A stretch of 64,000 nucleotides of DNA from Apteryx mantelli (GCF_036417845.1 NC_089978.1:135960288-136024287); one strand, 5' to 3'. Positions 43,170-61,550 are shown, counted from the stretch's first letter. The notes: generated by a model not told the origin, from the letters alone. Program-made: numbers and translations.

Positions 43170-45507
43170 CAGATCCAGGATGTTAGTCTGTCTTGTAAAG
43201 AGTTGTTTTATGTGCTACCCACCTTTCAAAAGCAGGCAGCAGTGAATGCAGAGGTCCTTTGGTAGTGCTCTTTCTCCAAGCCCTGGTGCACTCTGATCTC
43301 CCTGATCTTGTATGTGGGTGGGATAGGTATGGAGGAAATAAATTTTCTTTGATGCAGGTATGCACAGATGGTGGCAGTTTCTAGATACTCTTTTCTGGCT
43401 TGGGAATGTGGTTCAGAAATCTCACCTACACTTACAGCGTAGGCGCATACAGCTGAACCTATCTTCTTAAGTTGCCTTTATAGTCAATGGAGATAAATAG
43501 GCATGGTTGTGATTCTTCTCACCTGAATATAGACATCTACTTTTGGATGACTGAAGCGTACCCCTCACGGACTCTGGCAGAGGTTTTTGTGTCTAAGTTG
43601 TTACTGCTCTGCACTGTGTAATGTGACTTTCTGCACAGCACAACAATCAGTTCCAATAGGCACATACCTGCACCTCTTAATGATACAGCAGCCCACAGTG
43701 GGAATGGCATAGATCAGTGTGTTCCAGCTTTCACTAGTTCATGTACACAATATTAGTACAGGAAGCATCATCAGCTTGTTTCTGTCTGTTCCAAGACATG
43801 TGAATACTTCCCTATGGCTGCAGCTGGTGTCAGAGGATCTTAGAAGGGTGAGTCAGAAACAAGGGATCATTTTTATGCAGTGCCAGAGCAAGGCCTAGAC
43901 TGAAGAAAGACCAGAGGTTAGACCTGGGGAAAAATCTAGTTTCATGGCACAGCACCTTTCTGTACTACCCATGTTTGACCTCCTTCCTGCTTCCTAATTG
44001 TCTGCAGCACAACAGTTGCCAAGTGTATTAAAGGTGTGCAGTGGTGTAGATGCCTATTCCTCAAGGACACAAGAGAAAGGAATTTTTCCAGCCTGTTTCA
44101 CGCAGGCTGCCAACCTATTCTGACCATTTTAACAGATCAGATCTTGAACTCCGTCTGCTGTCCTCTTGCAATTGTTGTGTCCCACTACAGGACTATATAC
44201 AAAGCAGTCGGACTAGGCTCTTGTTTGAAATTTTGTTGACAAACCAGGGAGGAGTTTTGGTGTTCTTCCATGGTCTGATATGGCCAGTGAGAGCATTGCC
44301 AGGTGGCTCTTCCTCCCCCAACAAATCTTGTGTGGGGATCACAAATCTCCTTACTGAACTCTTTTTGCCGTGAAGATGCAGTCTGAGATGTGCGGCCACA
44401 AGACTCACTCCTCCCACTTCCTGCTTCCTCCCCGTCAGGTACTGAATTCCTGACTGTCTCTACTAGCTCAATAATAACAATAACGTCACTGGCACAACAG
44501 CAGGCAGGAAGGTGATACATGCAGAAGAAGTGACAAGCAGGTAATCATCTGACTTTGAGTTCCTATTAAAATGCCAAGCCATGGGCATGTGACAAACCCC
44601 ACGTTCTGGGTCTGTGTGCTAGAAGGAGGAATTGGAGATGAAGTTGGCTAGTTTTCCCACGCTGGATACCCAGCACAAACTGGTCCACAAAGTGGCCAAA
44701 CAATGTACTTTTAACCTGGAGTGTCTGAACAGCTTTGAGCTTGTAGTGCACTGCTGTGTCTGCAGATCATGTGGACAGATGGGTTCACTTTAAAAGAGAT
44801 TGCATTTCCAGTGTTGTAGCCAGAGAAATAGGAGATAAGAATATTTATGCAGGTTCCCAGGCGGGTTTTGTAGCCCATGCTGTCCAACACAGAGCTCCAG
44901 GAACACTCCTAGGAGCTTTGCAGTGCAGTACTGGGAAGTGAAACTGACCTGTGTATATCTGCACAAATGGCTAAAATGCAGTGACTTCATGATAAAAATA
45001 GCCCTGTTATTTGCCCTGTGTGTCTTGGAGGTGTTGTCCAGGTGAATGTCTCTTGGGAACCTGCTGGAGCTGTTGTTTATTTCTGCCAGCTGCTTGAAAC
45101 TCTGAATCTCTTTGAATATTTATTCCATTAGTACATCCCCCTGGCTATTTTTTCCTTTTGTACCTCCTTAGACTGAATTTTTTTTTAATCTTTAGTGTGG
45201 TTTCAGGCATATCAAAGTCTCTCTTGTCAGAAAACTTCTAATGCATAGGTTGAATCGTTATTAAACCAGAGAGGGTGTATGAGATGTCACTTGTAATTCT
45301 GTTCTGTTTGCTGTCCATCCAAGACACATGGATAGTTCCCCAGACCATGGCACCTCCCCTGCACTGCTTGTGACTGGTCACCAGTTTCACTTGGCACTGA
45401 ATCTGTAGCAGCTCCAGAGCCAGTATGGGCACATTGGCCTTGGGTGAGGGTGCAGGGCTGGTCACTCCCAGCAAACAATGGCTAATTGTGTAGATGTTTT
45501 CTTTCCT

Positions 45508-48500
45508 TTAGGAAAGGGTTCAGTGTTGTCTATGCTGAACTCTCATCTCACTTATCTATTTTCTACAGCTTCTTATTTTTGCAAAAGAGCTGGTCATTGC
45601 TCCCAAACTGATTGAATAGTCCTGTCTCTTCTCAAGTTGCTGAAATGCATGCAAATAGTATTGTGAGGAATTTAAGAAACTACCTTTTTGCATGGTGAAA
45701 AGTGCAAAAGCCCAGATCTGAATAACACAGGTTTGGGATTTAAAGGTCCCTTTGTTCCATCTGAAGGTTTACAATGGCATGTTGGGGAAGGGTACCATTG
45801 TTACTTACAGTCCTGTGAAAACAAAGGAACAACAAAATAGCAGACCACTGGGACATTTCTGAATACCAGTCTTCTTCAAGTACCACACCTTTTAAGGAAA
45901 GCTAAGGGAGTAAACTTCTCCTTTTTAGCACCTGGTGTAGGTATACTCTTGCTCTCTCAAGTGGTTCCAGCCCAAATTGCTCCATGTGCAAGCTAAAGAT
46001 AGCCAGAGGAGACTGGTGGAAGTAGCTCTTTCTCCTCTGAGATCACTTGCTCTATATTTGCTTAGTTCCCACCCTTGTCCCAGTGTTTGGTCAAGAGCAG
46101 AGTGGATGAGTGAGCCAAAGCTGAACCAAAGGTCAGTGACTTGATTCCGATACACTTACCTTAAGTACTTTGTACAGCATTTTCCCCAGCTATAAATGGA
46201 ATACTAATGCTTGTCTGACTCATAGGGAGCTTGAGAACATGGTTGAAGTCTGTAAAGTGCATGGGAAACTTGGGATACAAATACTTAATTATTTATTCAT
46301 CACTAAAAAAAGTTGCTTTTGCTGGCATTTTTTTTCCTTGTTTTGTAGGATATTGGAGTGGTCCGCAGAATATGGGTGCTCCAGCGCAGCCACCTTGATG
46401 CCAGTGGCAGTACCCAGCAGCTGAACAAACTCTAGAATTTTTTAATGATTAACAGAACTTTTTTCTTTATTTTCCAGTGTATGTTATTCTGTATTTGTGA
46501 GCAGTTCACGCTCCTTTTGCTCTTAAACATGTGGGAAAAACAGTTGCTACTTGAACACTGTATTTAAGTGTTGCATGAAAATATTAGATACTTATGTTTA
46601 ATAATATTTAATGTTTATCCTTCACTTTCAATCTCAAAGTGTAAAAGATCTCAAAGAGCTTATTAGACATTGTGAAATGACACACAAAATATATTCAAGG
46701 TCCAAACTCAACAGTGAGATGCCAGCATCTCTAATGGATAAGAAAAACAGCTGAATAACAGAATACAGCAGTACCAAGTAAGAGTTCAGCTCTGTAAATT
46801 AAAAAACTTTATGGAGTGTGGTGCTACTTTTTCACAAACTGTATGTGATCTTTATTGACTCTGCCCTCTTTTTTGACTGTTTGTGGAAGACAGAACATCT
46901 TAGAATCATAACAAATATAAGGGTGAAAGTGAAGCATATCCAGTCACTGACATCTGGTCTTTGCATTCGTATACAGCCTTGTACGGTTAGATAGAGTGTG
47001 GATATGCTTCTGTTGTTTGGTGTTTTAACATGTCATATAGATTTTGAGAGGTTGATCCCTTGCAAGAATTATAAATATTTTCTCTGAAATTGCTCATCTG
47101 AAGTCAGTGTAGTAGGACACAATCCTTGAGCAAGTGAAGTTGTATCTATCATTACTTGTTACTCTTGAAATACCTTGGAACCCCTGCTGGAAAAAATCTT
47201 TAGTGTGGCAGGAGTACCTGACCCAAAACCTCACAACTAAGTGTGATACAGGCAAAGAAAGATGTGATCAGACAGGAAAATACAGGAGAGTTAGACCATA
47301 CTGGCTTTGATCAACTTCCAACTCTTGTTATATTATTTGCAAGGTTTATTGCAATGAAGGTTTTGTGAAAGGACAAAGATGTACCATCGTGGATGCTTAA
47401 AGGACAGCACAAAGACAACTTGTTTGAAAATCATGTGGTATTATTGGGCAATTTAGGTGAGCAATAACTGGTTAGAAAGAATACAAATTTACTGATGGAG
47501 TAAGTCAAGAAGCATTTGATATTGTAGAGAACAGGGCCTAAGGGGAAACACAGAAATACTCTCAAATCTGAAGATAATACCCAGCTCTGAATATAAGTGA
47601 CCCATAATGTTTTCCCATTCAAACTGAGAAAGGAGATAACAGAGGTGATTCGATGTGGAGAAGGGGAAAACTAAGAATTTTATTTTAAATTCTTCCTTTT
47701 TATTGAACACTTTATCAACAATTACAGAACAGTTTTATCAAAAATTACGTCTTTGTGTTGTACTAGAAATAAGTAGTATTCTGGTGCCAGGATTCCTGCC
47801 CGGTGGAACAAGACTGCCATCTTGTGTTAAATGCATGCAAATCTCAAGACTTACCTGCGCTGTTCATAGGCAGGGAAAAGGGATGGAGGGAGTGGAGGAA
47901 TGGTATGTTCCCAGTGGAAAAGATTGTCAAGGATTCTCAGAAGTTTGTGTGCTTTATAGTGTTTGATGCATGTTCAGCAGGTCCAAATGTCTCTGCTTGT
48001 TTCAGGCTTTTACTGTGAAGTAAACAATCTTCCAGGAAATGTTTTACAGCCTGATGGAGAAGTCAAGTTTGAGCTGGACTTTAGAAAGCAGCTGCTGAAA
48101 TAGGTCACTTCAGTAGATGTTCCACAAATAGTTATTATTTTAGGCATGCTGTATAGTAGAAGAGCCATGACCTTAGATGTCATTTATTTATGCTATTCCA
48201 GCTTATCACTCATTAGTGGTACAATTAGGTAATGACTATGTAGTTCAGGTAAAAGTTTGCTGTCTAAGGAATGGAGACCCTCATTAAATTCCCTTCTTGG
48301 ATACAAAACTCCTGTGTCTCTGGGCAAGGTCTGGGGCATCATCAAGTATGTTTTGGGTGTTCAATTCTGTTTCATGCTATCCATGAAGCTATCTTATCAA
48401 CCTCCTCCAGATTCTTTCCTAAAACCCCTGTGGCTGTTATCTCAACTGCAGTTAGATTCCTAAATATATTTGAGAACCTGGTCTTTGTTTTCTTTATCTG

Positions 48501-49770
48501 GAAAATGGCCATGTTCTTCTGTACTTCACAGGAATGTTATGAGGATCAGCATATTAAAGACTGTGAGGATTTGAGTACTCTAATAGGAAGGGCCATGCAG
48601 GATTTTCAGAAAGATATGGTGATATTTGTGACCTGTACATTCATATCAACATTAGCATCATATAAGTGCAATTAATTAATAACTGCTTATCATTTGATAT
48701 TTGATGTTCTCCTTCTTTAATGTTTTCAGTCATTGAACCTGGGGTAGAGACAATGCCATGTAATTCAGCAGTCATCTAGCCCTAATGAGTACCTAGTCCA
48801 AGACAACGTTTTACAGATGGTCCATAACTATGTTCATCCAAACAGTTTGCTAAGCATTTCTGAGAGATTCAGCATGTTTTATGGATCAGGAAAGACTCAC
48901 AAATCATTTCTATCTGAGAAATGGCTTGAATGTTTTAAGTGGTATTATTTAGCTTGATCTGGTTTGACAGCAGCAATAAGTATAATTAATAAATGATGCA
49001 ACATGAACGCAGCTAAAATATGATTGAGCTTTATTTCAGGGGTAGTTTTTCTGGTCCTCTTCTTGTCTGATCTGTTATCACTCTCCTTGTATTTTTTTAT
49101 TTCAAATATAAAAAATTGTGATTGCTATTTCAGAATTGAGATATATCCTGTTCAGAACCAGACTGTATTCGTTTTATATATCTTAGAGAGCATTTAGGGA
49201 ACTATACTGCACATACTACCACTATATGCTGACTTTTGTTTAAATGCAGGTGGTGTTCCTACACAGCTTCAAAGTTTAAATTTACTACAAAGGGTTGGCA
49301 TTTTCCAGGAGTTTGGTGTCAATACTGGCTGTTAAGACCTTCTCACATGTCTCTGTCTTTCCTATTGGTTCCTACTGAGTGAAGACCCCTCTGCCATCTG
49401 CTTGAAACAGGCCAGAGATTCTAAGTCTTGCAAGCAGAATGAGTCTGGACCCGTAGTCTCCCTGCAGGTCTCCAGCACCAGGCTGCAAAGTGGGACAGCA
49501 CCATGATCTTGCTGCCTGGCTGTATGTGCAAACTGTGGTACAAGAGATATGTGTAATAAATGGACATGGGGATTGCCAATGATAGATATCTCAAGGAGGT
49601 GTCAGGAGGAGCCATCAAAATATGCTGGATCTGAAACTATTTGGAATTTTAGTCTCTTTTTTTCCTTTCTCATTAAACTAAAGAGGTTAATCTGATATTC
49701 CTAAACCTGCCCAGAAGAATTCTCTGAACATAACTATTCTGCGTTATTTGCCCTTCTGTAAAAGCAAGCA
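45508..49770. other. intergenic DNA between right arm and TMEM52B, no gene seen
   Basis: No supported exons. A weak MIR-like tail appears near 48485-48660 (GGAAAATGGCC, GGAATGTTATGAGGATCAGC). A TTTATT at about 49029, read on the - strand, is a possible polyadenylation signal for TMEM52B. Confidence 0.45.
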
Positions 49771-53373
<3,603 letters not shown>

Positions 53374-56129
53374 CTTGTTGTCTCAAGTAGCTCAGGGTCT
53401 GTTTCTCATTCTTAGCTTCGGTTCATCCTGATCCATCCACTGACTAAGAGAAGGGGCAGATTCCTTGCTGTGTGTTGAATCCTGTCTCTGCTTCACACTC
53501 TACCTCTTTCTGTCCTCCTCTGGGTCTGTCCTACTTCTCTGCCCTTCAGATTCTTGGTTTTTCTCTTTCCCTCTTTGCCACTCTGTTAATTCCTGCTTGT
53601 TTCTGCTTGCCTCCTTTCGTTATTCTCTTGGCCACCTTCTCTCCCTTTTTGAGGGAATCTCTAAAACCTTCCAGTCAGATCAGGAGAAGAGCTGTGGCTA
53701 CAAGTTCTTACTTTTGATATTGAACTAAGTCAGGGAAGGGTATTTTGAGATGTCTGCAGATCTGACCCTTCCCTTCTGTGAGCAGAAAGGGTCTCTGAGT
53801 TTGTTCATTCCTATTTTTCCTTTCCCCGCCCCTACCCTGAGGGAGACTGGAGAGGGTTGAAGGTCATGTTCCTAACCTGTTTAAATGGAGATCAGATCCC
53901 TCTCCCTCCTTCAGTACCCTTTCTGTCCCTGCACTCACATTGTCCTACCTGTGCTGATCCAACCCGTTGACTTTAGCCATATAATCAGGATCACAGGCCC
54001 ATGTTGAAAGTGGGATGTCCCTGCTGAAGTGAAAGTTTGCAATGAAAAACTAATTTTATACAGCATTATATATGTATATGAAATACAATGCCACTTGCAT
54101 CTTCCATTTTAAGGCTCTGCCATCATCTCTTTCACCTGGAAGTCTCCTGCTATGCCAGTTCTGCAACTCTGCCAGTCTTCTCACTCCTCTCTGACAGGCC
54201 CCAGTCCTGAACACCCCACATGGCCAGCCAGGTCCCCCAGAGGCTTTGCATCGCAGGGAGTGTGTGTTATTTCTCATATCCTGGTTACTATTCTTCCTGC
54301 AGCTGGTTAAATTAGTAGGTTCCTTTCAATGACCCATTAATTCTCTCTCTTTTCTAGAACTGCTTTAGATTACTATTACTGGTCATGACTATTCAGAACA
54401 TGGTTACATGTATATATTGTGTTCACCTTCTCTTTTTCTTTTGAATAACTAGGATAGAAAAAATGTTCTGCAGTAATGTGTTACTATTCGTGTTCAGGAG
54501 CCACCTGTGACTGGTGTATAAATATATATTAAGGGCAGGATAATCAGGAACTCAGCACTATAGCAACTAGAGAGTCTTGTTGCTACATGTTGCAGTCACA
54601 ATGCATTCACATTAAGCTGGTGAATCATTAGCCTTGGCGATGCATATTAGGGGCATAGAGCAGAACAAATGGATTCATGAGCATAATGTATTCTCACGAG
54701 GCAGGCTGAAAACATTTACCATCCTCTAATTATAAAAGTAGTGGTGCAGTATGAACATGCATTAGCATCAAATTGTTTATATGTTTATCAATCTGTCTAA
54801 TTACTTTTGTATCTAAACTAATCTGTTACTGGAAAGATGTATCTTAGCCCTGGTGGACAAATAACAAACGCAGAAACATAAACTAATGGCTTCGTGTTTA
54901 TGTGGGGATGGGACAAGATTCCTTTTCTCTCTTTCCCCTTAAATTTTTTGGTGTATTATAGGTGTTTTAGAAGAAAAGAACCAGCAAAACTGTAAAATAA
55001 TCTTTATTGTATGTACAGCATTTAACACTGGTGGGGTTCAATGTGGAAAAAAAGTGAAAATTGTCAATGTTTTTTAGAGGCTTTTCATTATCAGTGTGAT
55101 AATTCTCAACAAAAGGTCACCAGTTGATTTTTAACTGAAATTCTGTCTGATGAGAATCTCAAATTTAGAGGGATTGAACTGGAGAAATATCATGTGAAGT
55201 GATAAAAAATTGGGACTAGTTAAATATTTCCATGTCATTCCTAGCACTAGACATTCAAGAGAGCATGGCACAGATCCTTGAGCTGGCAAGTTGCCCCCAT
55301 TTATTGAAAGTGACAGCCTGAGCACAATGACTTTCTGCTGTACTCAGTTAATCAGTCTTGCTAAAAGGCAGGATGAGATGTGTGAATGTGCCTAGACTGC
55401 TTCCAGGCCAGAACTGGTCTAGAAGCAGTGTCATAGTATGGTCTGTGAATTTTCTACCCAGACTCTCCATTAGTTTAGCAGATTTCTTCAGCTCACTCCT
55501 TTTCTTGCAGTGCCGATGTGCTTAGAATGGCAGCTGTGAAACTTGGCTTCATTTCTTCATGTCTAAGCAATGGGTAATGGCTATGGCAAGTCTATGTGCT
55601 ACCCCATCAAAGTCAGCATGGTGTGCTCAGAGCAAGGGGGATCAGTATGAGTCTCACTTCATTTTATCTTCATTCTTCCTCCACCATCTGAGCCAAAGAT
55701 ATCTGGGAGCCCTTCTGGTTGAATTTGCTGAGTATTAATCACTGTGTAATAAAGCCAGGAAACACCCTCGCCTCACCTCCCACCCTCCCCCACAGCTGTA
55801 AAACATCCTGGAATCGCTTAGACATAATCCAAAGTTAATGTCAGTTCCTCTTCACCTTTCCTCTACCTCCCTTTTCTTTCTACAGAAAGAGTATACCTAA
55901 AAATGGATAACTGTATGTTCCAGGGATTGAGAATAAGAGAATCCCACGTCCCATTTCCATTGCATTTCTGCACACACAGGAGAGTTAAATGCTATTTTGT
56001 GACTCCATTTTAGATTTTAGAACATCCTGCTGCATATAAACAACCCCCTGAATCTGTGTGTCATACAGTCCCTTTGTACGAGCCAAAATACCCTTCTGAC
56101 TTGTACATGAATCACTCTCTTAATTCCCA
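53374..56129. other. intergenic DNA between TMEM52B and the lectin pseudogene, no gene seen
   Basis: This is the divergent interval that would hold both genes' promoters. No CpG island, obvious TATA or exons are supported. Pyrimidine-rich DNA lies at about 53460-53700. Confidence 0.45.
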
Positions 56130-59100
56130 ATGACAATGGCCATTTGTTTGATCTCAGCCAGAACCTTACCTCTGTTTCCTCTGTGGGAGACAATCAAACC
56201 TTTGAATTTTCCTGTAACCTTGCCAGAAACAACTGAAGAAGTGACATATGCAGACCTGAAGTTCATGACTTTGGAAACCCCCCAAACCAGGAGCTCCAAG
56301 TTGCCAGAGCAAAAGGTTGTGGTGGTGTTGGGGGACAGATTTCTTCAAGATGAATTCTCACCATGGAGGAGAGTATTTTTTATGTGACACTCAGGAGGAT
56401 GTCACCTACATACTGCAACTCAGCTTCTAGGAGCCTTTGGACTCAAATCTCCAAATAAATTAGAGGGATAGAAAGAAGGCAAGAGATTAAAAAGAATGGA
56501 AGATTGGAGCATGTGGAAAAACTGTTTAGACTTGAAAGGAAAGATATAACTAAGGTTATGGGATGCAGTTAAGTAGAAGTAAACATGTTCAGGTTAGATA
56601 TTAAGTGTCATTTCCTAGAAGTTAGTGAAATAATCTGCCTAAGGGACCTTGTGAAAGTCTTTCTGCTTTGCTCATTTAAATTTGACTGACTGAATCAGCA
56701 TGGAGTAAGTGTAAGGGAAAAATTACAGGTTATCTCTCAAGAGAAGGAACTGATAGAGAAATACCTCTCTTTCTGTGCTTAAATTCATAAAAATAATACT
56801 GTATAGCTTCACAGAGGAAGGAAGGAATATGGCTGATCCCAAATCTGTATTCTGTATGCTATTTATTAGTGCTTTAGAATCCTTCTGTACGAAGGTACTA
56901 GAAAAACAAAGAGATGTTTTGCTCCAGCCTGAATAACCATCTGAAGATGAATTTACCAGCTTAACAGATTGAAGAGCTCTTTCCTGAAAGAATTTGTTCC
57001 TTATTGGCTAGTCAGTGATTATCTCATTGTCACTTTTCCAGGAGTCCTTGAGTTTTATACTTGAAGACTGAAGCTGAATTCTCTAGTAAGGTTCTTCTTA
57101 ACCATTAGGTTAAAGGATTAGGGAGTGTAGAAGATAAAAGGCAGAAGTATCACAGGTGGATATCCCAGTTATTTCTGTTGGTGCCTTCAGTACAGTATAA
57201 ATATTCCCACTGAAATTTCAGATTGGGGTCTAGTAAAAGAACACAAAGTCATAAATTGGAAGTAAATCATTCCTCTGTGTTTTGGGGATTTTTTGTAAAT
57301 TCATGCAGGTGTTTGCATATGTCCACATTATGAGAATGAGTGTGTACATTTCCAGGTGTGAGACTCTGTTGCTGTGCAGCTGCAGGTATGTGGTCCTATT
57401 CACATCCATATGGCCTAATTTCATATTATTTTACAGGGACCTTGCTTTCATTAGTAAGTGATTCTGAAGTTATTTTCTGAAAAGGCAAATTAATTCCCAG
57501 TTTGCCAGGTTAGGCATTCAAAAGTGAAAATACCCCAAATACATGAGTGCAGATGAAAATCTTAACCATGTTGTAGATACAAATATTTCCTTGATGGAAA
57601 TATTCCATGCGTGAAATTCTGTTCTGCCCAGCCTCACTTGTTCAATTCAAGGATCTATATCCTCTTAAAAGCTACTGACTACGATAGTCTCCACAACCTA
57701 TTCACTTCCCAGCCCCTGACTGCTAAGGAGGCCTGGGCACAGCCGACCAACAGGGTAGTTTTCATAATGTAAAACTACATACTAATCTGAAACTCTGCAA
57801 CTCACTGGGCAGACTAAGGGTCATGTTGTCTTGTGCAATGTAGGAGCTGGAGATACAAAGATGAGAGGTCCCTGTTCTTGCTGCTTTCCTTCTCTTTGTT
57901 TATCTCAGAATCTCCCAGTCTATCTTCCTGTTGGCAACTGGCTACAGTATTGCTTGGGATCTTCTGCCTAAGTTCAGTGGCAGCTGCAGGAGTCTTGGCT
58001 GCCAGGTGTAAGTATGATCACAGAAAGGGTGCTCAGAATTCAATATGAACAACTAAAAGGATAGAAAATAGGGAAAAGATTAACTTAGGGGATTAATGGA
58101 GCAAAATTTGTCTTTTACTATGAGTTTACTCATTCAAAAGATCCCCCAGACCTTGAAATTGGGATATAATGCATCTAGGTTAAGTATTTTCAGTCGTGGG
58201 GAGGGATGTGTGTCTTTGGTAAGTTTACTGAGCTTACATTGAGCTGTTTGGCTTTAATATTAATGGCACAATTTCTTCTTGTTTCACTGTGATTGAAGTC
58301 ATCCTGGTCTTCCATCTGGTACATGAAAGGGATGAAAACTTAATTGAGGAAAAGGCAATTATGGAAAGCCTCAACCAGCAACTGGAGCTTCTCCAGACTC
58401 AGAATTTGAACTTATCAAAGACTGTAAAGCAACTGGCCACTTCCAGAGGTAGAGAGTAGTAAGAGGATGGTGCCCCATCCCATGACAGTAGTCACAGATC
58501 TGATTTTTTCTATCAACCAAACTATGAAGAAAAATCATAATCTCTAAAATTGCCCTGAATGGTTTCATTTGAAAACTGATTTCAACTGAGTCAATCAAAA
58601 GGCTGCATTTCCATTTTGATTATTTTTAAGTTTCAATCTTTCTGAAGTATATTTATTGAATTTTTGTAATGGAGCTGTTTTAAACCCTAAAAACAAACAT
58701 TTTAATTCAGAAAATACTATGATAATGGCACTTTTTAAAAGCAATTGTTTCTAATAGAAAAATTCATTGACACTCCACCCCCCTTTCCCACAGTCGGTCT
58801 TAGTGAATTCTGCTGGAAACATTTTTTGATGGAAAGTTCCTACTGCCTCTATTTATCAGGAATACTTTCAGGAGGCTGAGTGTTTTTGTTTTTGTTTTTG
58901 TTTTCTTGTGCAAATGGTGTGAAACTTTAATGATGGGAGATCTGATTGTGCTAAGGTTATCATATAGCAGAGGGAAGAGAATCATAATCGATGAAAGGCT
59001 CTTGTGAGCCTAACAAGGTAATCATCTTTGTAAAAGTCTGCATTTGAATTTAATACAAAATAGAAGCTACTCGCAGGCAGTGTTAGAGTCAAATGCACCA

Positions 59101-61550
59101 TGCTATGCTATCCATTGCCATCCAGCATCAAATCCTGGTGTTCCCAGCTGGCACTGTTTTTTACAATGTAAAATGATCCTATGAACTGCAAAGCAATGAG
59201 CATGATCCAACCAATAGTAGAACCAACCTCCCCAATCTGCTGAGATCTCCAAAATATTTTCTCTGGCAGTTTTTTTTTTTGCTGTCTGTGACTATTTCTG
59301 CCTCCAAATAGAAATGGACTTCCCAAAATGGTACAAGAGTGATGGGAAACACCAACATTTTGAGATCTTTCTGGCTTCAGTACCACCCAGGGTCCCAATA
59401 GGAAGCTAGCAGAAGAATGTGGCAGAAAGAGTTAAATTGCAGCTGCCAGGAAGGTATTTTCCTTAAGAGCAGTGAGCCCATTATATATCACTTTGGCTGT
59501 CCATCAATCTGCCATCTGCACGCTGAATCCACAGCAGATATGAAGTGCTACCAGAGAAGTTCAAGTATAAGTTATTGTGTAAAGTGTGTATCAGGAAAGA
59601 GTTGACCCTGATGTCGTTAGCAAGAAGTTAAAAGTAAGTCCATATGAATATACATACCCATATGACAGAGATACTAGATTTCCTTTATCAGTATGTCCAT
59701 CTTGATCCATGTCCCCCCATTTGTTCATAATCCAAGAACATCTTTATTAGTTATTTTTCTGATAGTCATTTAGAAATGTTTATCTGGTCTTCTGGCAGCT
59801 GTGTTTTTAAAGTCTCCACTGAAGGTGTGAATTTAGCTGCAGAATGAAAGAGGAGCTGTTGCTTCTCTGTGAGGTGCTGTGTAGTGCTCCAGTGATCCTG
59901 CAGGGGAATCCACTAGAGACTGCCATCACTGACAAACCTGGTCATGTGCTGCTTTGTTTTCAAGGTCATACGTGTACACTCCTTGTCCTGAGAACTGGCT
60001 ACAGTATGGAAACAACTACTGCTATTTTTCAAAGGAAAGGAAAACTTGGCGAGAAAGCAAGGCTCAGTGCTCTGCTCTGGAGCCCAAATTTCTTAAGATA
60101 GAGAGTAAGGAAGAGCTGTTAAAGATTCTTTTTTTTTCTCTTTCTCTGACTATATGCTCTGCAATGTACTATGGCCTGAGCAGCCACTCCTTTATTCCAT
60201 GATATGGCGTGTGTGCACTAGGCCAAGTGGCAAAAGCCATCCATGCCCCTTTCAAACCCTTCAGCCTGTATTGTGGCTGCACCTATCCCTGATGTATATT
60301 TACTGACTTCAGTGGAGTTATATTGAGACACGCCAGCTTGGGCCTACATCTAGGTCCTCACCCCGTGTCAGGTCAAAAATACTCGAGCTAATTCTGGTTG
60401 GCATCCCCTTTGTTGTCTTTCTGGAACAAACAATTCAGCAATCTACAGAAGCCTGGATTTCCTTTTCCTGCCTTCCAGAATCAGCAAGCTAGCCAGTCTG
60501 GCCTGTTCCCTGACCTCGTATTCCACAAGATCAGAAGAGAAGTATTATCTTTTTCTGACTTCTAAATTGCAGATGAAGCAGTAAATAAAGCAGTTGGAAA
60601 GGCTCTTCACTGTGAAGGAATTTCTTCCCAGGCCTGTAATGGCAATGAGGCTAAGTCTTGAAGTCTGTGGTTTTATTGCCTGCATTTTGAATTGCCTGTG
60701 TGCAAATGATGCAAAAGACTTTTCCTACCTGACTTATGCAAACAGAGTGTTAGAAGGAAGTGATTCTCTGACTCTCTGTAACACACAATCTGTTACACAC
60801 AGGTGTGAACATTTCCCTTTCATTTGCTTCTGTTCTTTTCCGAATCATAACCCATTATGAGTAAAGCATGGGTGTGATTCAGATCTTTGCATTTATTTCC
60901 CTGCAGGACTTCAAAATGTGATCAACACAGTCTTACAGTTCTTACTCTTTCCGGATTGGGCTGTCTCGCCATTGAGCTGAAGGGCCCTGGCTGTGGGGGG
61001 ATAGATCAGCTTTCTCCTCTGACCTGTAAGTGAGTGCACAGATAGAAAGGGTACAAGTCCATGCATATTTCTCATGAGCCAGAAACAGCAGCCTTTGACC
61101 ACCATCCCACTTACTTACTTTCCCTCTGCCCATTTGCCAGCAGACAAATCCATCACTCCCTCACTTATCAATGCAGAGAAGCCTTCATCAAAGAGCTTAT
61201 ATGCTATTATAGGTCAAATGGGTAGCAGTGATTGGGAGTTACTGTATTAGCCTGTGACTTGACAATCTCTGCTGTTTCTTTACAGGTTTTGCATTCAAGA
61301 AGCCAGCTCCAGTCCTTTCCTAGTATGTGTGTGGCTTCAAGATGCAAATGTAAACACTGCAGGGTGTGGTGAATACAGATTTTGCATTTATGAGAAAATG
61401 GTGGGTCCTGGGGTGATGGAGCAAGTGAGCTACCAGACAGACAGTAGTGTGCAGAACTCTGAAGATATCCACATCCTAGGATATTCCACTGTGTCTGCTA
61501 GTTCTGTCCCAGGGCTTGTGTTATGGAAAATGAGCCTGAATTCAGGGTAA
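56130..61550 (+). pseudogene. KLR/CLEC-type C-type lectin receptor pseudogene
   Basis: Type II NK-complex lectin layout. Exon 1 (about 56220-56315) encodes EEVTYADLKF, an ITIM-like VxYxxL. Exon 2 (57909-58007) is the membrane helix (WQLATVLLGIFCLSS). Exon 3 (58299-58448) is a stalk with heptad leucines. Exon 4 (59965-60118) is lectin part 1 (CPENWLQYGNNYCYF, KTWRESKAQC). Exon 5 (60907-61025) is lectin part 2 (RIGLSRH, GPWLWGDRSAFSSD). Exon 6 (61286-61550) is lectin part 3 (CVWLQDANVNTAGCGEYRFC). Lesions: TTG at 56220 where a start is expected; exon 1 donor out of phase; stalk-to-lectin phase mismatch; exon 4 donor reads TT instead of GT; exon 5 has TGA at 60919-60921 and 60973-60975, and Arg replaces the usual Trp before IGL. 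Exon 5 to 6 still splices in phase. Intact relatives of this group signal from NK or myeloid cells. The exact orthologue is unclear; position suggests an OLR1/CLEC neighbour. Confidence 0.86.

Larger units (their letters stand above)
37283..45507. repeat. right arm of the 8.2-kb inverted repeat
   Basis: Reverse-complement partner of 6925-15150. The outer edge is at CTTTCCT (45501-45507), beyond which the sequence runs on without any repeat boundary, unlike the left arm. The inner 107 bases (37283-37389) differ from the left arm by about ten substitutions and a 2-base indel, whereas the rest is essentially identical. Confidence 0.97.

Noticed and set aside
46349-46440. Exon-like segment after TTGTTTTGTAG reading GPQNMGAPAQPP
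   Set aside because: It has an in-frame stop, no matching neighbours and no family I can name.
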